The translations under genes and the position numbers were made by a program. 64,000 nucleotides of DNA from Roseinatronobacter sp052379845. Lineage in GTDB: Bacteria > Pseudomonadota > Alphaproteobacteria > Rhodobacterales > Rhodobacteraceae. Positions within the stretch are counted from its first letter, which is position 1. Each line of letters starts with the position of its first letter. The notes under the pieces were generated by a model. That model was given only the letters and a program-made list of their open reading frames with translations, did no database searches and had not been told where the DNA came from. Of this stretch, positions 7,016-15,331 are shown piece after piece. The stretch lies in NCBI GenBank assembly GCA_052379845.1, contig JBQTCF010000020.1. One strand, written 5' to 3'.

Positions 7016-9934
7016 TCAGCCCAGTGCCGTGTTACACCGCGCACAGGTGCCGGGGTGTTTGTGATGGCCCACATCCGGGCTGATCTTCCAGCAGCGCTGG
7101 CATTTCTGCCCGTCTGCACGGTCAAACACCACGCCCACACCCTGCACTTCAGGCATGCGGAAGGCCTCGGCCGGGATGGGGTCTGGCGTCAGCGACAGCG
7201 CGGATGTGATGCAGATATCGGCAAAATCCACCGATTTCAGCGCCGCCATCACGGCCTCATCGCGCACATGCACCACAGGGGCCGCTTCCAGTGACGCGCC
7301 GATCACCTTGTCGCGGCGCTGCACCTCCAGGGCGGCAGTGACCACGCGGCGCGCCGCGCGAATGCCCGCCCATTTCTGCGCCAGGGCGTCATTGCGCCAA
7401 TCTGCGGGCGTGTCGGGGAAGTCCTGCAAATGCACCGACGCGTCATCGCCGGAAAAACGCGACAGCCACACATCTTCCATGGTGAAGACCAGCACAGGGG
7501 CCAGCCATGTGGTCAGGCGGTGGAACAACAGGTCCAGCACGCTGCGCGCAGCACGGCGGCGGGGGCTGCCCTGCGCATCGCAATACAGCGCGTCCTTGCG
7601 GATGTCGAAATAGAACGCCGACAGGTCCGTGGTTGCAAAGGTAAACAGCTTCTGGAACACGCCCTGAAAATCATAGGCGGCATAGCCTTTGCGCACCTCG
7701 ACATCCAGTTCGGCCAGCCGGTGCAGCACCCATTGCTCCAGTTCCGGCATCTCTGCGGGGGCCACGCGCTCGGCATCACTGAACCCGTCCAGATTGCCCA
7801 GCATGAAGCGCATGGTGTTGCGCAACCGGCGGTAACTGTCGGCCACCCCTTTCAGGATCTCTTTGCCGATGCGCAGATCAGCAGTGTAGTCGCTTTGCGC
7901 GACCCACAAGCGCAGGATATCCGCGCCATATTCGTCAATGATTTCCTGCGGGGCCACAGTATTGCCCAGCGATTTGGACATTTTCATGCCCTTTTCATCC
8001 AACGTGAAGCCATGCGTCAACACCCCGTGATAGGGCGCGCGCCCCTTGGTGGCGCAGGCTTGCAACATGGAGGAATGGAACCAGCCCCGGTGCTGGTCGG
8101 TCCCTTCCAGATACAGATCCGCAATCCCGTCCGCCGCGCCATCCTCGCGGTCACGCAGCACAAACGCATGGGTGGACCCGGAATCAAACCACACATCCAG
8201 CACATCGAACACCTGGCTATAGGCGTCAGGGTCGTGCAAGCCTTCCAGCATGCGCGCCTTGAACCCGTCCGTATACCAGATATCCGCGCCATGATCTTCA
8301 AACGCAGCCTTGATGCGGGCATTCACCGCCGCATCACGCAGCAGGAAATCCGCATCACCCGGTTTCGCGCCGGTTTTGACAAAACAGGTCAGCGGCACAC
8401 CCCATGCACGTTGACGCGACAGCACCCAGTCGGGGCGCGCTTCAATCATGGAATACAGCCGGTTGCGCCCGGTCTGCGGCGTCCATTTCACCAGACGGTC
8501 AATGGATTCCAGCGCCCGCGCGCGGATGGTGTCGCCATGCGCGCCCATGCCGTCATCAAGCGGCTTGTCGATAGCCGCGAACCATTGCGCCGTGTTGCGA
8601 TAGATCAGCGGCGCTTTGGACCGCCAGCTATGGGGGTAGCTGTGGCGCAGCTTGCCCTTGGCAAACAGCGCGCCCGCATAGGCCAGTTGCTTGATCACGG
8701 CGACATTCGCGCCGCCTTCCTTGCCATCAGGCTTGATGATGACCTCGCCCCCGAACAGCGGCAAGTCCGCGCGGTAGCTGCCATCTTCCAGCACATTATA
8801 GGTCATGGGCAGGCCATGTCTCAGCCCGATCTGATAGTCATCATCGCCATGGCTGGGGGCAGTATGCACAAACCCTGTGCCCGCCTCATCGGTCACATGG
8901 TCGCCGGGCAGCATGGGCACATCGAAATCCCACTCGCCCTGCGCGCCCTCAACCCCACGGAACGGGTGCGCAAGCACCAGCGCGCCAAGTTCCGCCGCCG
9001 ACACAGCACGCTTACGCTCGGCCACCACCTTGGCCGCCCCCAACGCGCTTTGCGCCAGCGCATCCGCCAGCACCACCAACTCGCCGACATCCTCCTTGCC
9101 GCCCTCCAGCACCTGCGACACTTCATACAGCCCATAGTCAATGCCCGGCCCAAAACACACAGCGCGGTTTTGCGGGATGGTCCAGGGCGTCGTGGTCCAG
9201 ATGACGACCGACACAGGTTTCATCTTGCCAAAAATACTCAATTCTTCGGCCGCATCCCCGAAATCCACCACGGGAAACTTCACCCAGATCGTGTGGCTGG
9301 TATGCTCGTGATACTCCACCTCCGCCTCGGCCAGCGCGGTTTTTTCCACCGGTGACCACATCACGGGTTTGGACCCCTGATAGAGCGTGCCGTTCATCAG
9401 CAGTTTCATGAACTCATCCGCGATCACGGCCTCGGCGTGGTAATCCATCGTCAGATAGGGCTTGTCCCATTTGCCAGTGATACCCAGACGCTTGAATTCC
9501 TCGCGCTGGATGTCGATCCAGCCTTCGGCAAAGCGGCGGCATTCCTGACGGAAATCAACAATCCCCACCTTGTCCTTGTCCAGCCCTGCGGCGCGGTATT
9601 GTTCTTCGATCTTCCATTCAATCGGCAGGCCGTGGCAATCCCAGCCCGGCACATAGCGCGCATCGCGCCCCAGCATCTGCTGGGACCGCACCACCATATC
9701 CTTCAGCACCTTGTTCAGCGCGTGGCCGATATGCAGGTGGCCATTGGCATAGGGGGGGCCGTCATGCAGGATAAACGGCTTGCGGCCCTGCGCGCCTTCG
9801 CGCAGCCGGTCATAGATGCCAAGCCGTTCCCAGCGGGCCAGCCAGTCGGGTTCGCGGGCGGGCAGGCCTGCGCGCATGGGAAAATCGGTCTGCGGCAGAA
9901 ACAGCGTGTCTTTATAGTCGGGGGTGTCAGTCAT
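7016..9934 (-). CDS. ileS: Isoleucyl-tRNA synthetase
   Basis: A 972-residue class I aminoacyl-tRNA synthetase that charges tRNA-Ile in the cytoplasm. It has the HIGH motif (NGHLHIGHALNK), a long editing domain, KMSKS (MKMSKSLGNTV), an anticodon-binding domain, and a C-terminal zinc finger made of CQRCW and CARC cysteine pairs. The start at MTDTPDYKDT (9934) is chosen because this N-terminus matches the family; an upstream in-frame start would add ten residues. It is a single-copy housekeeping gene with no sign of a T-box leader. Confidence 0.97.
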   Translation of the reverse strand: MTDTPDYKDTLFLPQTDFPMRAGLPAREPDWLARWERLGIYDRLREGAQGRKPFILHDGPPYANGHLHIGHALNKVLKDMVVRSQQMLGRDARYVPGWDCHGLPIEWKIEEQYRAAGLDKDKVGIVDFRQECRRFAEGWIDIQREEFKRLGITGKWDKPYLTMDYHAEAVIADEFMKLLMNGTLYQGSKPVMWSPVEKTALAEAEVEYHEHTSHTIWVKFPVVDFGDAAEELSIFGKMKPVSVVIWTTTPWTIPQNRAVCFGPGIDYGLYEVSQVLEGGKEDVGELVVLADALAQSALGAAKVVAERKRAVSAAELGALVLAHPFRGVEGAQGEWDFDVPMLPGDHVTDEAGTGFVHTAPSHGDDDYQIGLRHGLPMTYNVLEDGSYRADLPLFGGEVIIKPDGKEGGANVAVIKQLAYAGALFAKGKLRHSYPHSWRSKAPLIYRNTAQWFAAIDKPLDDGMGAHGDTIRARALESIDRLVKWTPQTGRNRLYSMIEARPDWVLSRQRAWGVPLTCFVKTGAKPGDADFLLRDAAVNARIKAAFEDHGADIWYTDGFKARMLEGLHDPDAYSQVFDVLDVWFDSGSTHAFVLRDREDGAADGIADLYLEGTDQHRGWFHSSMLQACATKGRAPYHGVLTHGFTLDEKGMKMSKSLGNTVAPQEIIDEYGADILRLWVAQSDYTADLRIGKEILKGVADSYRRLRNTMRFMLGNLDGFSDAERVAPAEMPELEQWVLHRLAELDVEVRKGYAAYDFQGVFQKLFTFATTDLSAFYFDIRKDALYCDAQGSPRRRAARSVLDLLFHRLTTWLAPVLVFTMEDVWLSRFSGDDASVHLQDFPDTPADWRNDALAQKWAGIRAARRVVTAALEVQRRDKVIGASLEAAPVVHVRDEAVMAALKSVDFADICITSALSLTPDPIPAEAFRMPEVQGVGVVFDRADGQKCQRCWKISPDVGHHKHPGTCARCNTALG

Positions 9935-10171
9935 TTTCGGATACCTTGCGAATTGGGGGAACATGCAGGCGCCAAAGGGAACCCGGCACTCCGGGCGCGT
10001 CAGAGTGCCGGGACGCTAATTCGCTGAATGATCCATGGTCCGAACATGGGCCGCCTTATAGGTGGCATGGCGCGCAGCGTCCAGAGGGCGAAATGCTTGA
10101 TGCGCGCGCGAAGCTGCGCTAGCGCTGTGCAAAGCCCCGCTCTTTGGCCCGAACCATAAGGAAATACCCCC

Positions 10172-10585
10172 ATGCTGATGCCCTTTCATTTCGCCTATCA
10201 TGTGCGTGACCTTGACGAAGCGCGCGCCTTTTACGGCGGCGTTCTGGGCTGCGCGGAAGGGCGCAGCACCGATACATGGGTGGATTTCGATTTCTTCGGC
10301 CATCAGATCAGCCTGCATCTGGGCACGCCGTTTGCCAATGCCCCCACAGGCCGCGTGGGCGCGCATATGGTGCCCATGCCGCATTTCGGGCTGGTGCTGG
10401 ATGTGGCGCGGTTTGCCGCCCTAGCAGACCGCCTGACACACGCGGGAGTTGAATTCATCCTGCCCCCCAGCCTGCGGTTCGAAGGGCAACCGGGCGAGCA
10501 ATGGACGATGTTTTTCCGCGACCCGTCCGGCAACCCGATTGAGGTGAAGGGCTTTGCAGATACATCGGGTATTTTCGCGGCCTGA
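10172..10585 (+). CDS. VOC family protein (glyoxalase/dioxygenase superfamily)
   Basis: A 137-residue vicinal oxygen chelate protein. It starts with FHFAYHVRDLDEARAFY, has two beta-alpha-beta-beta-beta modules, and ends with FFRDPSGNPIEVKGF, where the Glu is a usual metal ligand. AAGGAA lies upstream of the ATG. The substrate is not evident. It is alone, with about 200 bases of non-coding DNA on each side in which I see no clear feature. Confidence 0.88.
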   Translation: MLMPFHFAYHVRDLDEARAFYGGVLGCAEGRSTDTWVDFDFFGHQISLHLGTPFANAPTGRVGAHMVPMPHFGLVLDVARFAALADRLTHAGVEFILPPSLRFEGQPGEQWTMFFRDPSGNPIEVKGFADTSGIFAA

Positions 10586-10803
10586 GTGTGTGGGGGGCGG
10601 AGCTGCGCTGAATTCCGGCCCGTGCAACGCAACTTGGGAATGCAATCAAAGGTTGAATCATCCGCACTGCCCCAACGGCGCGGGTTGACTCCGTATCTGG
10701 GCTGGTGTCCACTAATTGCATTGGGCCGCGCGGTTCCTCGCGGAATTCCAGCGCAACGTCCCAACGACACGCGACCTAAGATCGCAAATCCTTGGAGGTA
10801 TGA

Positions 10804-11769
10804 ATGAACAAGATTTTCACAGCAGGGGTGCTGACCGCAGGCGCGCTGATGGGCAGCGCCGCACTGGCACAACAGACCTTTATTTCCATCGGCACCGGCG
10901 GTGTGACGGGAGTTTACTATCCTGCGGGCGGGTCGATCTGCCGTTTGGTCAATGCGGGCCGCGCGGAACATGGCATTCGCTGCGGTGTGGAATCCACAGG
11001 CGGGTCGATTTTCAACATCAACGCGCTGCGCTCGGGCGAGTTGGAATTCGGTGTGGCGCAGTCGGACTGGCAGTTCCACGCCTTTAACGGCAGTTCCAGC
11101 TTTGAAGAAGATGGCCCGCATGAAGACCTGCGCGCCGTTTTCTCGTTGCACCCCGAACCCTTCACTGTGGTGGCACGCAGCGATTCCGGGATTGCCAGTT
11201 TCGATGATCTGGCTGGCAAGCGCGTCAATATCGGCAACCCCGGTTCGGGCCAGCGCGGCACAATGGAAGTGGTGATGGACGCCATGGGCTGGGACATGGA
11301 CACATTCGCGGTGGTGTCCGAATTGCAGGCGGGCGAACAGGCACAGGCGATGTGCGACAACAATATCGACGCCATCGTCTATACTGTGGGCCACCCGTCG
11401 GGTGCCATTCAGGAAGCCACGACCGCCTGTGACACAGTGCTGGTCAATGCCGATAACGACACCATCCGCGCGCTGGTGGATGACCGCGACTATTACCGCA
11501 TGGCCACCATTCCCGGTGGCATGTATCGCGGGTCCGACAATGATGTGACGACCTTCGGTGTGGGTGCCACCTTCGTGACATCGGCCAATGTCCCCGAAGA
11601 TGTGGTGTATGAAGTGACCAAGGCCATCTTTGAAGGGATGGACACCTTCCGCGGGCTGCACCCTGCGTTTGAAAATCTGGTCCCCGAAGAAATGGTCAGC
11701 GACGGTCTGTCTGCGCCCCTGCATGACGGGGCTGCGCGCTATTTCCGTGAAGCGGGCCTGATCGACTAA
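10804..11769 (+). CDS. TAXI family TRAP transporter solute-binding protein
   Basis: A 321-residue periplasmic binding protein. The signal peptide covers about residues 1-23 (cleavage after ALA). Then come FISIGTGGVTGVYYPAGG and the Gly/Asn-rich GKRVNIGNPGSGQRGT, both typical of the TAXI group. A GGAGG ribosome site lies five bases before the ATG. It delivers substrate to the fused permease encoded downstream. TAXI proteins bind dicarboxylates or amino acids such as glutamate; the actual ligand cannot be read from sequence. Confidence 0.93.
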   Translation: MNKIFTAGVLTAGALMGSAALAQQTFISIGTGGVTGVYYPAGGSICRLVNAGRAEHGIRCGVESTGGSIFNINALRSGELEFGVAQSDWQFHAFNGSSSFEEDGPHEDLRAVFSLHPEPFTVVARSDSGIASFDDLAGKRVNIGNPGSGQRGTMEVVMDAMGWDMDTFAVVSELQAGEQAQAMCDNNIDAIVYTVGHPSGAIQEATTACDTVLVNADNDTIRALVDDRDYYRMATIPGGMYRGSDNDVTTFGVGATFVTSANVPEDVVYEVTKAIFEGMDTFRGLHPAFENLVPEEMVSDGLSAPLHDGAARYFREAGLID

Positions 11770-11779
11770 GATCACGCCG

Positions 11780-11806
11780 GGGGCGGCCCTGATGTCGGGC
11801 CGCCCC
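11780..11806 (+). terminator. Strong hairpin between binding-protein and permease genes
   Basis: GGGGCGGCCC and GGGCCGCCCC form a perfect 10-bp stem with a 7-base loop. There is no long T-run. In transporter operons such hairpins commonly protect or partly end the binding-protein mRNA, giving more binding protein than permease; that role is inferred here. Confidence 0.6.
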
Positions 11807-11890
11807 TGCATTTGCCCCTCAGGGCCACCCGGACACCAAAATCCGGGGCATTTCCAAACGAAAAAGCATACATATTCAGGGGGTTTGGTC

Positions 11891-14572
11891 ATGGCGGAAC
11901 AGGAACGCAAATTCAGCGATTCCGAACTTCAGGATCTGGTTGCCAGCACGGATTCCGGCGCGCGCAATCCCAAAAACCGCGCTGTGGCCCTGCTGATTTC
12001 CGGCGTCGCGCTGGTGTGGTCGCTGTTCCAGCTGTGGATTGCCGACCCGCAATTCGCCCTTGCCCCCCAAATACCGGGGCTAAACATCATCGGGTCCGAC
12101 CAGACACGCCCCTTGCACCTGACATTCGCGCTGTTTCTGGCATTTCTGGCCTATCCCGCGTTCAAATCCTCGCCGCGGGACCGTGTGCCGCTGTTTGACT
12201 GGGTGCTGGCGATACTGGCGTCGGGGGCGGCGTTCTATGTGTTCTGGTTCTCGCGCGAGATTTCCAACACCGCGCGGCAGGGCCGGTTGGAACAATGGCA
12301 ACTGGACTGGAATATTCTGGGCTGGCAGATTGATGTCATCTATCCGCAAGTGATTATCGGGGCCATGGGGCTGGTGTTGCTGCTGGAAGCGTCACGCCGC
12401 GCGCTGGGGCCTGCGCTGACCATCGTGGGGGCCGTGTTTCTGGCCTATTCCTATTTCGGCACGGGCTGGCTGATACCGGAACTGATTGAGCATTCGGGCC
12501 GGTCCTTCAACGGGATTATCAACACCCAGTGGTATGACACCAATGTGGGCGTGTTCGGCATTCCGCTGGGGGTGTCGACCGCATTTGTGTTCCTGTTCGT
12601 GCTGTTCGGGTCGCTGCTGGACAAGGCGGGGGCGGGAAATTATTTCATCAAGATGGCGTTTGCGGGCCTTGGCCATTTGCGCGGCGGCCCTGCGAAGGCG
12701 GCTGTGGTCGGGTCTGGCGCGACAGGGCTGATTTCGGGCTCCTCCATCGCCAATGTGGTGACCACCGGCACATTCACCATACCGTTGATGAAGCGCGTGG
12801 GCTTTTCATCCGAGAAGGCGGGCGCGGTTGAAGTGTCCAGTTCCGTCAATGGCCAGATCATGCCGCCGGTGATGGGCGCTGCGGCGTTTCTGATGGTCGA
12901 ATTCGTGGGCATTTCCTATCTGGAGGTGATCAAGCACGCCTTCATCCCGGCGGTGATTTCGTATATTGCGCTGATTTACATCGTGCATCTGGAAGCGCTG
13001 AAATCGGGCATGAAGGCGCTTGGCCCTTCGCGCAGCCTGACGCAGATGTTCCTGAAGGTGTTTGCGGGTTTCGTGATTGCAGGTGTGGGGTTTTATGCTG
13101 TGGTCGCGGGCGTGAACGGGCTGCGCGCTGTGGTGCCGGGCCTGTCGGGGATCATCACGCTGGCGGCGGTTATGGCCGTCTATCTGGGGGCGATCTATGT
13201 TGCGGCGCAACGCCCTGATCTGGAAATGGACGACCCCAACGCAGAAGACATCAAGATGCCGGTCATGAAGGATGTGGTGCCCACGGGCCTGCATTTCCTG
13301 TTGCCGATTGTCGTGTTGGTCTGGTTTTTGATGGTGGAACGCCAGTCACCTGCCAAATCCGCGTTTTTTGCAGTGGCGATGATGCTGTTCATCATCATCA
13401 CGCAACGCCCGCTGAAGGCGCTGTTCCGCCGCTCAGGTGACATGATGGAACAGGCGCGTGCCGGGTTCAACGACCTGATTGAAGGGTTGATTGCAGGTGC
13501 GCGCAACATGATCGGCATTGGCGTGGCAACAGCTGCGGCCGGTATCATCGTGGGCACTGTCACCCGCACGCCCATTGGCACGGAACTGGCGGGGCTGGTG
13601 GAATTTCTGGCGCTTGGCAATCTGTTTTTGATGCTGCTGCTGGTGGGGGCGTTTTCGCTGATCTTGGGGCTGGGGCTGCCGACAACGGCGAATTACATCG
13701 TGGTATCGTCGCTGATGGCGTCTGTCGTGGTCAGCCTTGGGGCACAGGAAGGGTTGCTGATTCCGCTGATTGCCGCGCATCTGTTCGTGTTCTATTTCGG
13801 GCTGATGGCCGATGTGACCCCGCCTGTGGGGCTGGCCAGTTTCGCGGCCTCGGCGGTGTCGGGGGGCGATCCCATCCAGACAGGGTTTCAGGCGTTTTTC
13901 TACAGCCTGCGCACGCTGGCGCTGCCGTTTCTGTTTATCTATAACCCCACGCTAATTCTGTATGGCGTGGATCTGGGCACGACAGCGGGCATTTTGCAGG
14001 CCGCGTTCATTTTCGTGGTGGCGACAATTGCGATGTTGCTGTTTGCGGCGGCCACACAGGGCTATTTCCTTGCGCGGTCCAGATGGCATGAATCCGCCGC
14101 GCTGTTGCTGGTGGCGTTCACGCTGTTTGTGCCGAATTTCTGGCTGGACCGTGTGCAACCCGAATTCAACCGCCTGCCGGGCGCGGAATTTGAACAGGTC
14201 TTGCGTGACTTGCCGCCAGACAGCACCTTGCGCATTGAAATTGCGGGGCCGGATTTTGCCACAGGCCAGACGCGCAGCTTAACCTTGTCGCTGCCAGTGG
14301 ATGATACGCCCCCTGACCAGCGCCTGGACGCCACCGGATTGTTGATTCTGCCCGCTGAAGATGGGGTTGCGCTGGATGAACCCATGTTCGGCACGCCCTA
14401 TCAGACAGCGTTGCAGGATTTCGACTTCTACGCGCCTGATCCCGTGGAACTGGTCGCGGTGCTGCGCCCGGCGGACCGTTGGCCTGCGCAGCTGTTCTTC
14501 ATTCCCGCGTTGCTGCTGCTTTTGGCGGTTATCCTGCTGCAGCGGCGCAGGCAGACGCAACCGGCCTTCTAG
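11891..14572 (+). CDS. TRAP transporter fused permease (4TM/12TM) with DUF3394-type tail
   Basis: An 893-residue inner-membrane protein. About residues 40-180 form the small DctQ-like part and the following ~450 residues the large DctM-like part, with conserved GSGATGLISGSSIANVVTTG and LPTTANYIVVSSL. The last ~150 residues are a soluble domain followed by one more transmembrane helix, matching the DUF3394 tail of TAXI-linked permeases. The ATG at 11891 follows a run of G residues; an upstream in-frame start overlaps the hairpin region and is less likely. It works with the binding protein to take up an organic anion using the sodium gradient. Confidence 0.93.
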   Translation: MAEQERKFSDSELQDLVASTDSGARNPKNRAVALLISGVALVWSLFQLWIADPQFALAPQIPGLNIIGSDQTRPLHLTFALFLAFLAYPAFKSSPRDRVPLFDWVLAILASGAAFYVFWFSREISNTARQGRLEQWQLDWNILGWQIDVIYPQVIIGAMGLVLLLEASRRALGPALTIVGAVFLAYSYFGTGWLIPELIEHSGRSFNGIINTQWYDTNVGVFGIPLGVSTAFVFLFVLFGSLLDKAGAGNYFIKMAFAGLGHLRGGPAKAAVVGSGATGLISGSSIANVVTTGTFTIPLMKRVGFSSEKAGAVEVSSSVNGQIMPPVMGAAAFLMVEFVGISYLEVIKHAFIPAVISYIALIYIVHLEALKSGMKALGPSRSLTQMFLKVFAGFVIAGVGFYAVVAGVNGLRAVVPGLSGIITLAAVMAVYLGAIYVAAQRPDLEMDDPNAEDIKMPVMKDVVPTGLHFLLPIVVLVWFLMVERQSPAKSAFFAVAMMLFIIITQRPLKALFRRSGDMMEQARAGFNDLIEGLIAGARNMIGIGVATAAAGIIVGTVTRTPIGTELAGLVEFLALGNLFLMLLLVGAFSLILGLGLPTTANYIVVSSLMASVVVSLGAQEGLLIPLIAAHLFVFYFGLMADVTPPVGLASFAASAVSGGDPIQTGFQAFFYSLRTLALPFLFIYNPTLILYGVDLGTTAGILQAAFIFVVATIAMLLFAAATQGYFLARSRWHESAALLLVAFTLFVPNFWLDRVQPEFNRLPGAEFEQVLRDLPPDSTLRIEIAGPDFATGQTRSLTLSLPVDDTPPDQRLDATGLLILPAEDGVALDEPMFGTPYQTALQDFDFYAPDPVELVAVLRPADRWPAQLFFIPALLLLLAVILLQRRRQTQPAF

Positions 14573-14596
14573 GGCCACATCACGAAGGGAACGCTG

Positions 14597-15022
14597 ATGG
14601 CCATGAAGATTTTGCTGCCCATCGACATGTCGCAGCCTGCATCCTGGGTCAAACCCATGGGCGAGGCGCAGAAAATGCTGCGTGACGGGGGCGAATTGCA
14701 CATTGTCAGTGTGTTGCCGGATTTCGGCCTGTCCATGGTGGGGGCGTTTTTCCAGAAAGGGTTTGAACAGGCCGCGCTTTTGCAATTCACCGAAGCGATG
14801 CGCAAATGGGTGCGCGCAAATGTGCCCGGGTCCATTGATGTGCATCCGCATGTGTTGCATGGCAATATTTACGATGAAATCCTGCGCGCGGCCGACAAGC
14901 TGGATGTGGATGTCATCATCATGGCCGCCCATCGGCCAGAGGCGCGCGACTATCTGCTTGGCCCCAATGCCGCGCGGGTGGTGCGCCATGCGAAGCAATC
15001 GGTCTATGTGGTGCGTGATTAG
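14597..15022 (+). CDS. Universal stress protein (UspA family)
   Basis: A 141-residue cytoplasmic protein. It begins KILLPIDMSQPA and ends with the ATP-binding signature GPNAARVVRHAKQSVYVVR. It lies 24 bases after the permease gene with AAGGGA as ribosome site. Universal stress proteins encoded with TRAP transporters (for example TeaD) modulate transport in an ATP-dependent way, so a regulatory role for this transporter is likely. Confidence 0.9.
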   Translation: MAMKILLPIDMSQPASWVKPMGEAQKMLRDGGELHIVSVLPDFGLSMVGAFFQKGFEQAALLQFTEAMRKWVRANVPGSIDVHPHVLHGNIYDEILRAADKLDVDVIIMAAHRPEARDYLLGPNAARVVRHAKQSVYVVRD

Positions 15023-15331
15023 CGCAGGGTCAGGCGTTTTCGCCAGTTGCGCGATGGGCCTGAAGCTGCCCTTCGCCCTTGGACAAAGCCCGCGCTGTCG
15101 GCGGGCCGGGGTCTGCCGATCCGACGCCAGTGAAGTTCACTTTATGCACGCGGCATATTCCGACTTTCAAGGCTTGGCGTGTCACCAGAGGTATCGGCAG
15201 GCCGCGGGACGGCCCGCCGATAGTGCGGCGGCCTGCGGCCTTTGCTCCGCACCTTGGGCATCCCCCAATGTCCGCAACAGCCCAACGCCAACCGGCGCGC
15301 ATTCGCTTTCCTGTCGCGCAAGCCGCGCGCG
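15023..15331. other. Intergenic region with a distant inverted repeat
   Basis: About 309 bases lie between convergent transcription units. CTGTCGGCGGGCC (15095-15107) is repeated in reverse complement with one mismatch at 15211-15223. No T-run, no insertion-sequence ends and no convincing coding frame are visible. It may be a remnant of a dispersed repeat or a transcription end region. Confidence 0.4.

Noticed and set aside
7430..9355. Open frame of 641 codons on the plus strand
   Set aside because: It is exactly antisense to ileS, whose motifs are clear; high GC keeps the opposite strand free of stops.
10303..11910. Open frame of 535 codons on the minus strand
   Set aside because: Antisense to the VOC and TAXI genes, both with clear family motifs.
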